Source of the DNA: Mycolicibacterium aromaticivorans JS19b1 = JCM 16368
GTDB taxonomy: Bacteria; Actinomycetota; Actinomycetes; Mycobacteriales; Mycobacteriaceae
Direction: 5' to 3'
Length of the DNA stretch: 64,000 nucleotides
Assembly (NCBI RefSeq): GCF_000559085.1
Contig: NZ_JALN02000001.1
Location: 2,728,001 to 2,792,000 of the forward strand
Shown here: positions 53,136 to 63,120 of the stretch, one piece after another
Numbering within the stretch: the stretch's first letter is position 1
How the letters are laid out: every line of letters begins with the position of its first letter
The notes under the pieces: generated by a model
What the model saw: only the letters and a program-made list of their open reading frames with translations
Told to the model about the DNA's origin: nothing
Database searches by the model: none
Made by a program: the position numbers and the translations under genes

Positions 53136-56100
53136 ATGGCCCTGCACCTGCACCGCGCCGAGCGAACCGACCTGCTCGCTGACGGTCTCGGCGCGCTGCT
53201 GGCCGTCCCGCAATCGGACCCGTTCGCCGCCGAACTCGTGGTGGTGCCGGCCCGCGGCGTGGAACGCTGGCTCAGTCAGCGGTTATCGCATGTCCTCGGC
53301 GGCGGGTACGGCGCCGGCGGCATATGCGCCGGGGTGTCGTTCCGGTCGCCGGCGTCGTTGATCGCCGAGATCGCGGGGACCGACGACGACGACCCGTGGT
53401 CGCCCGACGCGATGACCTGGCCGCTGCTGGAGGTCATCGACGCGAGCCTCGACGAGCCGTGGTGCCGCACGCTGGCCACCCACCTCGGACACTTCGTGGC
53501 CGGCGAGGAGAAGGAGCTGCGTCGGGGCAGGCGGTACGCGGTGGCCCGCAGGCTCGCCGCGCTCTTCGCCTCCTACGCCCGCCAGCGCCCCCGGCTCCTG
53601 GTCGAGTGGCTGGACTGCGAGGCCGACGGTCTGCACGCCGACCTGGGCTGGCAGCCGCACCTCTGGCGCGCACTGGTCGCCAGGATGGGTATCGACCCGC
53701 CTCACGTGCGGCACGCGAAAACGCTTGCCCGGCTGCATGAGTCGGGGGCGGACCTGCCTGCCAGGTTGTCGCTGTTCGGGCATACCCGGCTGCCGAGCAC
53801 CGAGATCGAACTCGTCGGTGCGCTGGCCGGACACCACGACGTGCACCTGTGGCTGCCGCATCCCAGCGCCGCGCTGTGGACCGCGCTGAGCGGCGTGCGG
53901 GGCACCGTGGTGCGCAGCGAGGACACCAGCCACCGGTTTGCCGCGCACCCGTTGCTGGCCACCCTCGGCCGCGACGTCCGCGAACTGCAGCGGGGCCTGC
54001 CCGCCTCGGTGGCCACTGACGAGTTCCTGGGCGCCCAACGTCTTCCGGACACGCTGCTGGGCTGGCTGCAGTCCGATATTGCCGCCAATGCCGAACGGCC
54101 GCAGGGTCGTTCGTACGTCGGTGACAGGTCGGTGCAGGTGCACAGCTGCCACGGCGCGGCCCGCCAGGTCGATGTGCTGCGTGAGGTCCTGCTCGGTCTG
54201 CTCGCCGAGGACCGCAGCCTTGAGCCCCGCGACATCCTGGTGATGTGCCCGGACATCGAGACCTACGCCCCGCTGATCGTCGCGGACTTCGGCCTCGGCG
54301 ACGTGGTGCCTGGTGCGCATCCCGCCCACCAGCTGCGGGTGCGGCTGGCCGATCGTGCGTTGATCCAGACCAACCCACTGCTCGGGGTGGCGGCCAAGCT
54401 GTTGGCGTTGGCAGGCAGCCGGGTGACCGCGACCGAGGTGCTGGACTTCGCCCATCTGGAACCGGTGCGGGCGCGATTCGCCTTCACCGACGACGACCTG
54501 GAGACCATCACCCGCTGGGTGCAGCAGGCCAACATCCGGTGGGGCTTCGATGCCGAGCACCGGGCTCCGTTCGGAATCCCATTCATCCAGAACACCTGGC
54601 GGTTCGGTCTGGACCGGGTGCTGGCCGGGGTCGCGATGTCCGACGATTCCAAGGACTGGCTGGATGTCACCCTGCCGCTGGATGACGTGGGCAGCAACAG
54701 CGTGGAACTGGCGGGCCGGCTGGCCGAGTATGTGGACCGATTGCAGCGCATTGTCGACTCGCTGAGCGGGGTCCGGCCGTTGCGGCAGTGGCTGACTGCG
54801 CTGCAAGACGGTGTCGGCATGCTCACGGTGACCACCGGTGACGACGCTTGGCAGACCAGTCAGCTGCAACGCGAGTTCGGCGACGTGCTGGCCTCCGCCG
54901 GGCACCGGGCGGACACCGATCTGCGGCTGCCGGATGTCACCGCACTGCTGGGTCGGCATCTGTCTGGGCGGCCGACCCGGGCGAACTTCCGCACCGGCAC
55001 GCTGACGGTGTGCACCATGGTTCCGATGCGCTCGGTGCCGCACCGGGTGGTGTGCCTGGTCGGCTTGGACGACACCGTGTTTCCCCGGATCGGCGTGGTC
55101 GACGGCGACGACGTGCTGGCGCGCGACCCGAGGACCGGTGAGCGCGACATCCGCTCCGAGGACCGTCAGCTGCTGCTGGACGCGATCTGCGCCGCGACCG
55201 ACAAGTTGGTGATCACCTACACGGGAGCCAACGAGTACTCCGGGCAACGCCGGCCGCCTGCGGTTCCGCTGGCCGAACTGCTCGACGCGCTGGACCGCAC
55301 CACCGAGGCGCCGGTGCGCGAGGAGATCCTCATTCGGCACCCGTTGCAGCCCTTCGATGTTCGCAATGTGACGCCCGGTGCTCTCGGGGTGCCCGCCGAA
55401 CCGTTCACCTTCGATTCCAGCGTGCTCGCTGCTGCGTCGATCACCGGCGCTCACCGCCCCGAACAGCCCGACCTCCTGGCGAATCCGCTGCCCGCACCTG
55501 GCCCCGACGATGTCACGCTGGCCGATCTGTCGAAGTTCTTCGCCAATCCCGTCAAAGGCTTCTTCACCGCCCTGGACGTGACGCTGCCGTGGGACGTCGA
55601 GGGAGTCGAGGACGCCATGCCAGTCGAGATCGACAGCCTGCAGCAATGGACCGTCGGTCAGCGGCTGCTCACCGACATGCTCGCCGGAATGGATCCCGAC
55701 AGGGCCGGGCAGGCGGAGTGGCGCCGAGGCACGCTGCCACCGGGGCGACTGGGCTGGCGAACTGCCAGCGAATTACGCGACCAGGCAACGGAACTGGCCC
55801 GGGCGGCGCTGGCTCATCGAACCGGGACCCCGCACGCCTACGACGTGGACGTCGATCTGGGCGGCGGCCGTCGTCTCACCGGCACCGTCTCCGGTGTGTA
55901 CGGCAAGCGGCTCCTGGAGGTGACGTTCTCCAAGCTGGACGCTCCGCACCTGCTGCGGGCGTGGATCCCGATGCTGGCCCTGTGTGCGGCATATCCGGGG
56001 CAATGGTCCGCGGTATGCATCGGCAGGCAGCGGCGCCGCAACGGGGTGGTAGAGCGCGTTCTGGGGGCGCCGCAGGAGGACCCGGCCGTGCTGCTCCGGG

Positions 56101-56399
56101 ATCTGGTCGCGATCTACGATGCCGGCCGCCGCGAACCGATTCCCCTGCCCATCAAGACGTCTCATGCCTGGGCCGTGGCACGGATCAGCGGGCAGGATCC
56201 CCGAAGCGAAGCGTGGTCGAAGTGGCGGTACGAGCGCGATGACCGTGCCATCGAGCGAATCTGGGGCCGCGAACCCGACCTGGACCCGTTGCTGACCGAG
56301 CCGCGCCCCGGGGAGGAAGCGCCGGGCGAGCTGACCCGGCTGGGGGCCTACGCGACGCGGCTGTGGGCACCGCTGCTGCGTGCCGAGGACGGTGCCTGA
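53136..56399 (+). CDS. recC: Exonuclease V subunit RecC
   Basis: 1087 aa from ATG 53136, close to the 1097 aa of M. tuberculosis RecC. Starts MALHLHRAERTDLLADGL, followed by the dead helicase domains typical of RecC (ARGVERWLSQRLS, LFGHTRLP) and the C-terminal inactive nuclease-like fold. RecC scans DNA for Chi in other bacteria and holds RecB and RecD. The stop shares a base with the recB start, so subunits are made stoichiometrically. In mycobacteria RecBCD serves single-strand annealing. Confidence 0.93.
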   Translation: MALHLHRAERTDLLADGLGALLAVPQSDPFAAELVVVPARGVERWLSQRLSHVLGGGYGAGGICAGVSFRSPASLIAEIAGTDDDDPWSPDAMTWPLLEVIDASLDEPWCRTLATHLGHFVAGEEKELRRGRRYAVARRLAALFASYARQRPRLLVEWLDCEADGLHADLGWQPHLWRALVARMGIDPPHVRHAKTLARLHESGADLPARLSLFGHTRLPSTEIELVGALAGHHDVHLWLPHPSAALWTALSGVRGTVVRSEDTSHRFAAHPLLATLGRDVRELQRGLPASVATDEFLGAQRLPDTLLGWLQSDIAANAERPQGRSYVGDRSVQVHSCHGAARQVDVLREVLLGLLAEDRSLEPRDILVMCPDIETYAPLIVADFGLGDVVPGAHPAHQLRVRLADRALIQTNPLLGVAAKLLALAGSRVTATEVLDFAHLEPVRARFAFTDDDLETITRWVQQANIRWGFDAEHRAPFGIPFIQNTWRFGLDRVLAGVAMSDDSKDWLDVTLPLDDVGSNSVELAGRLAEYVDRLQRIVDSLSGVRPLRQWLTALQDGVGMLTVTTGDDAWQTSQLQREFGDVLASAGHRADTDLRLPDVTALLGRHLSGRPTRANFRTGTLTVCTMVPMRSVPHRVVCLVGLDDTVFPRIGVVDGDDVLARDPRTGERDIRSEDRQLLLDAICAATDKLVITYTGANEYSGQRRPPAVPLAELLDALDRTTEAPVREEILIRHPLQPFDVRNVTPGALGVPAEPFTFDSSVLAAASITGAHRPEQPDLLANPLPAPGPDDVTLADLSKFFANPVKGFFTALDVTLPWDVEGVEDAMPVEIDSLQQWTVGQRLLTDMLAGMDPDRAGQAEWRRGTLPPGRLGWRTASELRDQATELARAALAHRTGTPHAYDVDVDLGGGRRLTGTVSGVYGKRLLEVTFSKLDAPHLLRAWIPMLALCAAYPGQWSAVCIGRQRRRNGVVERVLGAPQEDPAVLLRDLVAIYDAGRREPIPLPIKTSHAWAVARISGQDPRSEAWSKWRYERDDRAIERIWGREPDLDPLLTEPRPGEEAPGELTRLGAYATRLWAPLLRAEDGA

Positions 56400-59300
56400 T
56401 GGATCAGTTCGATCTACTGGGTCCCTTGCCGGAACACGGTTCGACCACTGTGCTGGAAGCCAGCGCCGGGACGGGTAAGACGTTCACTCTCGCCGCGCTG
56501 GTCACCCGCTATGTGGCCGAAGGCCGGGCCAGGCTGGATCAGATGCTGCTGATCACGTTCAGCCGGGCGGCCACCCAGGAGTTGCGCGAGCGTGTACGGC
56601 AGGCATTGCAGGAGGCGTTGCGCGCGTTCGACGACCCGGAACTGGCGCAGCGCAATGATGTTCTGGCTGCCCTCACCCATGGTGCGCCGGCCGAACTGGC
56701 CGAACGTCGACACCGGTTGCGCGACGCGCTGGCCGGATTCGACGCAGCGACGATCGCCACCACCCATCAGTTCTGCCATCTGGTACTGAAATCCCTTGGT
56801 GTCGCCGGGGATACCGATTCCCATGTGACGTTGGCCGAGAGCTTGGACGAACTGGTCGCCGAGATCGTCGACGACCTGTACCTGGCCCACTTCGGCCAGG
56901 AGCGTGAGCAGCCGCCGATCAGCCGCGGTGAGGCCCTCAAGCTTGGGCGCGAGGTGGTCGCCAATCCGGGCACCGAGCTTCGGCCGCTGGATCCGCCGCC
57001 GGGATCGGAGCCCGCGGTCCGGGTCGGCTTCGCCAACGATGTTCTGGCCGAGCTGGATCGGCGCAAACGCCGGCGCGGGATTCTCAGCTACGACGATCTG
57101 CTCGGCCGGCTGGCCGATGCGCTGGAATCGGCCGAGTCGGCGGCCGCGACCCGCATGCACCAGCGGTGGTCAGTGGTGATGGTCGACGAATTCCAGGACA
57201 CCGATCCGGTGCAGTGGCAGGTGATCGAGCGCGCGTTCAGCGGCCAGTCGACGCTCATCCTCATCGGCGATCCCAAGCAGGCGATCTACGCCTTCCGTGG
57301 CGGGGACATCTTCACCTACCTGCACGCGGCCAAGACCGCGGGGCAACGCCGTACCCTCGGCTTGAACTGGCGCAGTGACTCGGTGCTGGTCGACCGGCTG
57401 CAGAATGTTGTGGGCGGCGCCGAACTCGGCGACCCCGACATCAAAGTCCTTCCCGTACAGGCCCACCACCGTGGGCACCGATTGGCGGGTGCCCCGCACA
57501 ACGATCCGTTCCGGCTGCGAGTGGTCAGCAGGGAACGCTTCGGGCAGCGCGGTACCCGCACGATCCGAATGGACGCGTTGCGCCCCCACATCGCCGCCGA
57601 CCTGGCGGCCGATATCGCCGTGCTGTTGGCGAGCAAGGCCACCTTCGACGGCAGTCCGCTACAGGCCAACGACATCGCCGTCATCACCGAAAGTCATACC
57701 GACGCCAGGGCGTGCTTCGACGCGCTCGTGACCGCGGGCGTTCCGGCCGTCTACACCGGTGACACCGACGTGCTCAAGTCGCAGGCCGCCGACGACTGGC
57801 TGAGCCTGCTGGAGGCGTTCGACCAGCTGCACCGGCCGGGACTGGTGCGCGCCGCCGCCACCACGATGTTCTTCGGCAAGACCGCCGAGGACCTCGCCGC
57901 CGGCGGTGACACGCTGACCGACCGGGTTGCGGACACCCTGCGGCAGTGGGCAGATCATGCGCGCGAAGCCGGCGTGGCCGCGGTGTTCGAGGCGGCGCAG
58001 CTGGCGGGTATGGGCCGCCGGGTGCTGTCCTGGGCCGGCGGCGAACGCAACATGACCGACCTCGCCCACGTCACTCAGCTGCTGAATGAGGTCTCCCACC
58101 GGGAACAGCTCAGCCTCACGGCATTACGCGACTGGCTTCGCACCCAGCGCGAGGAGCGTAGCGGCGCGCCGGAACGAAACCGTCGCCTCGACAGTGACGC
58201 CGCCGCGGTGCAGATCATGACGGTGTGGGTGAGCAAGGGGCTGCAGTTCCCGATCGTCTACCTGCCCTTCACATTCAATCGCTATGTGCGCAACGAGAAT
58301 CTGGTCCGCTTCCACTACCAGGAACGGCGCTGCCTGCACGTCGGCGGCGACCAGAGCGCCGAGCTGGCGACCGCGCAACGGCTCGGCAGGCAGGAGTCCG
58401 CCGGTGAGGAGACCAGGCTGACGTATGTCGCGATGACGCGGGCGCAGTCGCAGGTGGTGGCGTGGTGGGCGCCGTCCTGGGACGAACCCAACGGCGGCCT
58501 GTCGCGCCTGCTGCGCGGCCGCCGTCCCGGGCAGAGCACCGTTCCGGACCGCTGCGATCCCGAACGCGTCGACGACGCCGACGCGATGGCGCTGCTGAGG
58601 GAGTGGGAAACCGCGGGCGGCCCGGTATTGGAAGAGTCGATCGTCGTCGAGCCCGTCGAGCTGCCGGTACAGCAGCCACGAGAAGACCTGGGTGTCAGGC
58701 ACTTTCATCGCAGCATCGACACCACGTGGCGGCGGACCTCGTACTCCGGCCTGATCCGAGCCGCTGAGACGACCGGGGTCGGCAGCGAGCCCGAGGTGAT
58801 CCAGCTCGACGACGAGGTCGCCGACATCGCGGTGAGCGCACCGCCGTCGGGAGCGGATCTGCCCTCTCCGATGGCCGACCTGCCTACCGGCGCCACGTTC
58901 GGCAGCCTGGTGCACGCGGTCTTGGAAACCGCCGACCCGTTCGCAGGCGACCTGGCGGCTGAACTTCGGGACCAGATCGACCGGCACTCGGTGTGGTGGC
59001 CGGTGGACGTCGACGCGGCGGAATTGGCGTCGGCCCTGGTGCCCATGCACGACACCCCCCTGGGCCCGCTGGCCGGCGGGCTGACCTTACGCCAGATCGG
59101 GTTGCGGGACCGGTTGTGTGAGATGGACTTCGAATTTCCGCTGTCCGGCGGCGATCGGGCGACTGGCCGACCCGAGACCCGGCTTGCTGACGTCGGCCGG
59201 CTGCTGAGCGAGCACCTGCCCGCCGACGACCCGCTGGCGTCCTACGTCGAGCGGCTCGGCGGCGGCCCGCTCGGTGCGCAGTCGTTGCGCGGCTATCTGT

Positions 59301-59698
59301 CCGGATCGGTTGACGCGGTGTTGCGGATACCCGACGGTGCGGGGCATCGCTATCTGGTGGTCGACTACAAGACCAACTGGCTGGGAGACCCGGACCGCCC
59401 GCTGTCTGCCGCCGACTACGACCGCGAGCGGATGGCTGAGGCGATGCTGCACTCCGACTATCCCCTGCAGGCGCTGCTGTACAGCGTTGTGCTGCACCGA
59501 TTCCTGCGCTGGCGGCTGCCCGGGTACCAGCCGGAGCAGCACCTCGGTGGGGTGCTGTATCTGTTCGTCCGCGGTATGTGCGGCCCGAACACTCCGACCG
59601 CCGGCGGCCACCCCGCCGGGGTGTTCAGCTGGCGGCCGCCCGCGGTGTTGGTGACGGCGGTGTCCGATCTTCTCGACGGACCGCGGGTGGCGGCATGA
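56399..59698 (+). CDS. recB: Exonuclease V subunit RecB, helicase-nuclease
   Basis: 1099 aa. Walker A ASAGTGKTFT (residues 21-30), helicase motif II VDEFQDTDPVQW (about 262), motif III/IV GDPKQAIYAFRGGD, motif VI region YVAMTRAQSQ (about 680). C-terminal nuclease motif VVDYKTNWLG (about 987) with Asp and Lys of the active site. All catalytic residues of the 3'-5' helicase and nuclease are present. The ATG overlaps recC stop and the end overlaps recD. Confidence 0.95.
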   Translation: MDQFDLLGPLPEHGSTTVLEASAGTGKTFTLAALVTRYVAEGRARLDQMLLITFSRAATQELRERVRQALQEALRAFDDPELAQRNDVLAALTHGAPAELAERRHRLRDALAGFDAATIATTHQFCHLVLKSLGVAGDTDSHVTLAESLDELVAEIVDDLYLAHFGQEREQPPISRGEALKLGREVVANPGTELRPLDPPPGSEPAVRVGFANDVLAELDRRKRRRGILSYDDLLGRLADALESAESAAATRMHQRWSVVMVDEFQDTDPVQWQVIERAFSGQSTLILIGDPKQAIYAFRGGDIFTYLHAAKTAGQRRTLGLNWRSDSVLVDRLQNVVGGAELGDPDIKVLPVQAHHRGHRLAGAPHNDPFRLRVVSRERFGQRGTRTIRMDALRPHIAADLAADIAVLLASKATFDGSPLQANDIAVITESHTDARACFDALVTAGVPAVYTGDTDVLKSQAADDWLSLLEAFDQLHRPGLVRAAATTMFFGKTAEDLAAGGDTLTDRVADTLRQWADHAREAGVAAVFEAAQLAGMGRRVLSWAGGERNMTDLAHVTQLLNEVSHREQLSLTALRDWLRTQREERSGAPERNRRLDSDAAAVQIMTVWVSKGLQFPIVYLPFTFNRYVRNENLVRFHYQERRCLHVGGDQSAELATAQRLGRQESAGEETRLTYVAMTRAQSQVVAWWAPSWDEPNGGLSRLLRGRRPGQSTVPDRCDPERVDDADAMALLREWETAGGPVLEESIVVEPVELPVQQPREDLGVRHFHRSIDTTWRRTSYSGLIRAAETTGVGSEPEVIQLDDEVADIAVSAPPSGADLPSPMADLPTGATFGSLVHAVLETADPFAGDLAAELRDQIDRHSVWWPVDVDAAELASALVPMHDTPLGPLAGGLTLRQIGLRDRLCEMDFEFPLSGGDRATGRPETRLADVGRLLSEHLPADDPLASYVERLGGGPLGAQSLRGYLSGSVDAVLRIPDGAGHRYLVVDYKTNWLGDPDRPLSAADYDRERMAEAMLHSDYPLQALLYSVVLHRFLRWRLPGYQPEQHLGGVLYLFVRGMCGPNTPTAGGHPAGVFSWRPPAVLVTAVSDLLDGPRVAA

Positions 59699-61428
59699 CC
59701 GTCGAAGTGGCCGACGCCGCGGACTGGCGGCTGTGCGCCGGCGCCACCGGATTGCTGCGGGTGTTCAACGAAGCCGGGGCTATCGAAGCATCCGATGTCC
59801 TTGTCGCCCAACGGCTGACGGCGCTGGCCAAGGAGCCCGACGAGCGGGTCGCGCTGGCGATCGCATTCGTGGTGCGCGCGGTGCGCGGCGGATCGGTGTG
59901 CGTGGAACTCGCGGCAGTGCCGGAGCAGGTCGACATCGACGACGTGCCGTGGCCGGAGCCGGGGGAGTGGCAGGCGGCTGTGGCGGCCAGTCCACTGCTG
60001 AACTCTCCGGCGGTGTTGCACCTCGAGGAAGGCCTGCTCTATTTCGACCGGTACTGGCTGGAGGAACGCCAGGTTGCCACCGACGTGCTGGCCTTGGCGG
60101 CCGCCCGGCCCCATCACCGGTTGCCGGACCTTGCACGGCTTTTCCCGGCGGGATACGACGAGCAACGCCGGGTCGCGGAGGTCGCTCTGGCCCAGGGGCT
60201 CACGGTGCTGACCGGCGGGCCGGGAACCGGCAAGACCACCACCGTGGCGAGGCTGCTGGCACTGCTGGCCGAGCAGGCGGAACTCGAAGGCTCGCCGCGG
60301 CTGCGCATCGCGCTGGCCGCGCCGACGGGGAAGGCGGCCGCCCGGTTGCAGGAGGCGGTGCAAGCCGAAGTCGACGAACTGACGGCCGCCGATCGCGACC
60401 GGCTGCAGGGGCTGCACGCCACCACCCTGCACCGGCTGCTGGGTCCGGTGCCCAGGACCTCGGCACGGTTCCGGCACCACCGGGAGAACCGGCTGCCGCA
60501 CGACGTGATCGTCGTGGACGAGACGTCGATGGTGTCGCTGACGATGATGGCCCGCCTGGTGGAAGCGGTCCGGCCGGACTCGCGGCTGCTGCTCGTGGGT
60601 GACCCCGACCAGCTGGCCTCGGTGGAAGCCGGAGCGGTACTCGCCGATTTGGTGGAGGGGCTCAGTGCGCGCGGCAATACGCCGGTGGCCAAGCTGATCA
60701 CGTCGCACCGGTTCGGCGCATCGATCGGGGCGCTGGCGCTGGCTATCCGGGTCGGTGACGCCAACCGCGCGATCGACGTCCTGAATGCCGGTGGTGAGCA
60801 CATCGAATGGATCGACACCGAGGACCCCACCACGGCACTTCGTCAGGTGCTGGTTCCGCATGCGATCCGCCTGCGCGAGGCCGCGGTGCTCGGCAATGGC
60901 GAATTGGCGCTGGCCACTCTCGAAGAGCACCGGCTGTTGTGTGCACACCGGCGCGGACCGCGCGGCGTGACGTACTGGAACCGCCAGGTCGAGCGCTGGC
61001 TGGCTGAGGAAACCGATGCCCCGCAATGGGCTTCGTGGTATGCCGGCCGGCCTGTGCTGGTGACCGCCAACGACTACGGACTGCGACTCTACAACGGTGA
61101 CATCGGGGTGACCGTGCTGCGCGGCGGTGCGCTGCGGGTGGCGATGGCGGGGGCCGACGGTACTGCCGAATTCGCCACCAGCCGGTTGGCCGATATCGAG
61201 ACCATGCATGCGATGACGATCCACAAGAGCCAGGGCAGTCAGGTCGAGGAGGTGACTGTGCTTCTGCCGCCGACAGATTCGCGGTTGCTCAGCCGGGAGT
61301 TGTTGTACACCGCGGTGACTCGGGCCAAGACGAAGGTACGGGTGGTGGGGTCTGCCGAGCAGCTGCGCGCCGCGGTGGGGCGACGGGCGGCGCGCGCCAG
61401 CGGGCTCAGTCGCCGCCTCACGCAGTGA
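59695..61428 (+). CDS. recD: Exonuclease V subunit RecD, 5'-3' helicase
   Basis: 577 aa, as in M. tuberculosis (575). Walker A GGPGTGKTTTVARLLA (about residue 174), motif II VDETSMVSLTMM (about 275), GDPDQLASVEAG, and the C-terminal TIHKSQGSQVEEV and YTAVTRAKTKV motifs (about 505 and 540). Last gene of the operon; its stop overlaps nothing but is followed within 3 bp by the 30-bp repeat pair. Confidence 0.95.
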   Translation: MTVEVADAADWRLCAGATGLLRVFNEAGAIEASDVLVAQRLTALAKEPDERVALAIAFVVRAVRGGSVCVELAAVPEQVDIDDVPWPEPGEWQAAVAASPLLNSPAVLHLEEGLLYFDRYWLEERQVATDVLALAAARPHHRLPDLARLFPAGYDEQRRVAEVALAQGLTVLTGGPGTGKTTTVARLLALLAEQAELEGSPRLRIALAAPTGKAAARLQEAVQAEVDELTAADRDRLQGLHATTLHRLLGPVPRTSARFRHHRENRLPHDVIVVDETSMVSLTMMARLVEAVRPDSRLLLVGDPDQLASVEAGAVLADLVEGLSARGNTPVAKLITSHRFGASIGALALAIRVGDANRAIDVLNAGGEHIEWIDTEDPTTALRQVLVPHAIRLREAAVLGNGELALATLEEHRLLCAHRRGPRGVTYWNRQVERWLAEETDAPQWASWYAGRPVLVTANDYGLRLYNGDIGVTVLRGGALRVAMAGADGTAEFATSRLADIETMHAMTIHKSQGSQVEEVTVLLPPTDSRLLSRELLYTAVTRAKTKVRVVGSAEQLRAAVGRRAARASGLSRRLTQ

Positions 61429-61430
61429 CG

Positions 61431-61490
61431 CCGAACGTCACGCCAGCGTCGCGCTCGGCGCCGAACGTGACTCTGGTGTGACGCTCGTCG
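61431..61490. repeat. Two tandem 30-bp imperfect hairpin repeats, second locus
   Basis: Unit 1 is 61431-61460 (begins CCGAACGTCACGCC) and unit 2 is 61461-61490 (begins CCGAACGTGACTCTGG). They align base for base, without gaps, to the units at 36461-36520; unit 2 here and unit 1 there share ACTCTGGTGTGACG. Each can fold with about 10-bp arms and a 6-bp loop. They occupy the gap between convergent recD and the ABC permease gene, a place for a bidirectional terminator. Confidence 0.75.
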
Positions 61491-61496
61491 CGAACG

Positions 61497-62321
61497 CTAG
61501 CGCACCAGCCTGCGCAGCAGCGCCGACGCCGCGGCGATACCGACCACCGCGGACAGCGCCAGCACGCCGAGGTCGACCCACGGATGCGCCGACGGAATAC
61601 CCACCAGCAGTAGGCGAAGCGAATCCACCTCGTAGGACAGCGGATTCACCCGCGACAACCAGCGCAGCCACTCCGGCATCACCGCCACCGGATACAGCGC
61701 GTTCGAGGCGAAAAACAACGGCATGGTGATCGCCTGCCCGATGCCCATCAGCCGGTCCCGGTTGCGTACCAGCCCGGCCAGTGTCATCGACAGGCAGGCG
61801 AAGAAGGCCGACCCGAGCATCACCACACCCATCGCCGCCACGATCCGCAGCGGGTTGTGCGTCATCGCAATACCCATGAGGTAGGCCAACACCAGGACCC
61901 CGATCACCTGTGCGACCGACCGCACTCCCGCGGCGAACGCCTTGCCCGTCACCAGCGCCGACGCCGGCGCCGGGGTCACCATCAGCTTGGCCAGGATCCC
62001 GGCATCGCGATCCCAGATGATCTGGATGCCGTAGAAGATCGAGATGAACAGCGCCGACTGGGCGATGATCCCGGGCGCCAGGAATTCCAGATACGGCACC
62101 GAGCCGGTGTTGATGACGTGCAACCGGTTGAACGTCGTCCCGAAGATCAACAACCACAACGCCGGCTGCACCGTGCGAGTCAGCAGCTCGGTGCGGTCGT
62201 GGCGCAGTTTCTGCAACTCGACCCAGGCGAACGTCTGCATCCGGGCGGCCATGCTGGGCACCCGCCGCCAGCCGCGGGGTGCCCGCAGCAGCCGGGTGCC
62301 GGCCGTCGAATCAACCGGCAT
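61497..62321 (-). CDS. ABC-2 type transporter permease (DrrB-like)
   Basis: 274 aa with six membrane helices. Block TVQPALWLLIFGTTFNRL and FLAPGIIAQSALFISIFYGI are typical of daunorubicin-resistance-type exporters. ATG 62321 overlaps the end of the ATPase gene by 11 bp. It forms the membrane half of an efflux pump with the next gene. Substrate unknown; candidates are drugs or lipids. Confidence 0.85.
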   Translation of the reverse strand: MPVDSTAGTRLLRAPRGWRRVPSMAARMQTFAWVELQKLRHDRTELLTRTVQPALWLLIFGTTFNRLHVINTGSVPYLEFLAPGIIAQSALFISIFYGIQIIWDRDAGILAKLMVTPAPASALVTGKAFAAGVRSVAQVIGVLVLAYLMGIAMTHNPLRIVAAMGVVMLGSAFFACLSMTLAGLVRNRDRLMGIGQAITMPLFFASNALYPVAVMPEWLRWLSRVNPLSYEVDSLRLLLVGIPSAHPWVDLGVLALSAVVGIAAASALLRRLVR

Positions 62322-63120
62322 TGCGCGCCGCCTTCCGGCCGGCCCGGATCCCGCCGAGGCCGTTGTGCTCCACGGCGTCCTCGAGCCCCGATCCGGCGTA
62401 ATGGCGAAACACATCCTCCAGGGATGCCTGCGGACCGACTTTCGCCTTGAGTTCGGCCGGTGTGCCCACGGCCCGCAGCCGGCCATGGTGCATCAGCGCC
62501 ACCCGGTCGCAGAGCACGTCGGCTTCTTCCATGTAGTGGGTGGTCAGCAGCACCGTCATACCGAACTCCTGCTGCATGCTGTGCACCTGATCCCAAACAC
62601 TGTCGCGGGCAATGGGATCCAGGCCCACGGTGGGTTCGTCGAGAATGAGCAGCGAGGGCTGGTTCACCAGGGCCTGGGCCAGCTCGAGCCTGCGGACCAT
62701 GCCCCCGGAGTAGGTGTTGGCCAACCGGTCGGCGACATCGACCAGCTGCATAGCCGCCAGTGCCTCGTCGACCCGTCGCTTGCGCACCGCGCGCGGGACG
62801 TCGTAGAGGCGGGCGAACCATTCGACGTTCTGCCTGCCGGTCAGTGCCGGTTCGATCGAAAGCTGTTGGGGCACATAGCCGAGGTTGTACCGGATGTCCA
62901 TGGTGTCGCGTCGCGAGTCGAGTCCGAAGATGTGGACCTGACCGTGCTGAACCGGAGTCAGCGTGGTCAGAACGCGAACGACGGTGGTCTTGCCGGCTCC
63001 GTTGGGGCCCAGTAGACCTACCGTCTCGCCGGGTTGTACCTGCAACGTCAGATCGTCGACGGCGGTGAAGTCGCCGTAGCGGTGGGTCAGGTTCTGGCAG
63101 TCGATCGCCGGCGCGGTCAT
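62311..63120 (-). CDS. ABC transporter ATP-binding protein (DrrA-like)
   Basis: 269 aa. Walker A GLLGPNGAGKTTVVRVL (about residue 35-52), Q-loop YVPQQLS, signature TYSGGMVRRLELAQAL (about 140), Walker B LLILDEPTVGLD (about 162), switch His TTHYMEEAD. The C-terminal extension of about 45 residues (DVFRHYAG) is DrrA-like. Its ATG overlaps the MarR stop (ATGA), so the order MarR-ATPase-permease is one operon. Confidence 0.9.
   Translation of the reverse strand: MTAPAIDCQNLTHRYGDFTAVDDLTLQVQPGETVGLLGPNGAGKTTVVRVLTTLTPVQHGQVHIFGLDSRRDTMDIRYNLGYVPQQLSIEPALTGRQNVEWFARLYDVPRAVRKRRVDEALAAMQLVDVADRLANTYSGGMVRRLELAQALVNQPSLLILDEPTVGLDPIARDSVWDQVHSMQQEFGMTVLLTTHYMEEADVLCDRVALMHHGRLRAVGTPAELKAKVGPQASLEDVFRHYAGSGLEDAVEHNGLGGIRAGRKAARNAG

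Noticed and set aside
53018..53146. Minus-strand micro-ORF ending PAEFVQGKHKATL upstream of recC
   Set aside because: Overlaps the recC start, lacks a ribosome site, and no family is recognised; kept only as a note on the gap.
53283..55646. Very long minus-strand open frame (about 790 codons) opposite recC
   Set aside because: It is an antisense shadow of recC; translated product is Gln/Gly/Arg/His-rich low-quality sequence with no domain, while recC has full family similarity. Similar shadows occur opposite lipE, DUF4226, kup, the molybdopterin gene and recD.
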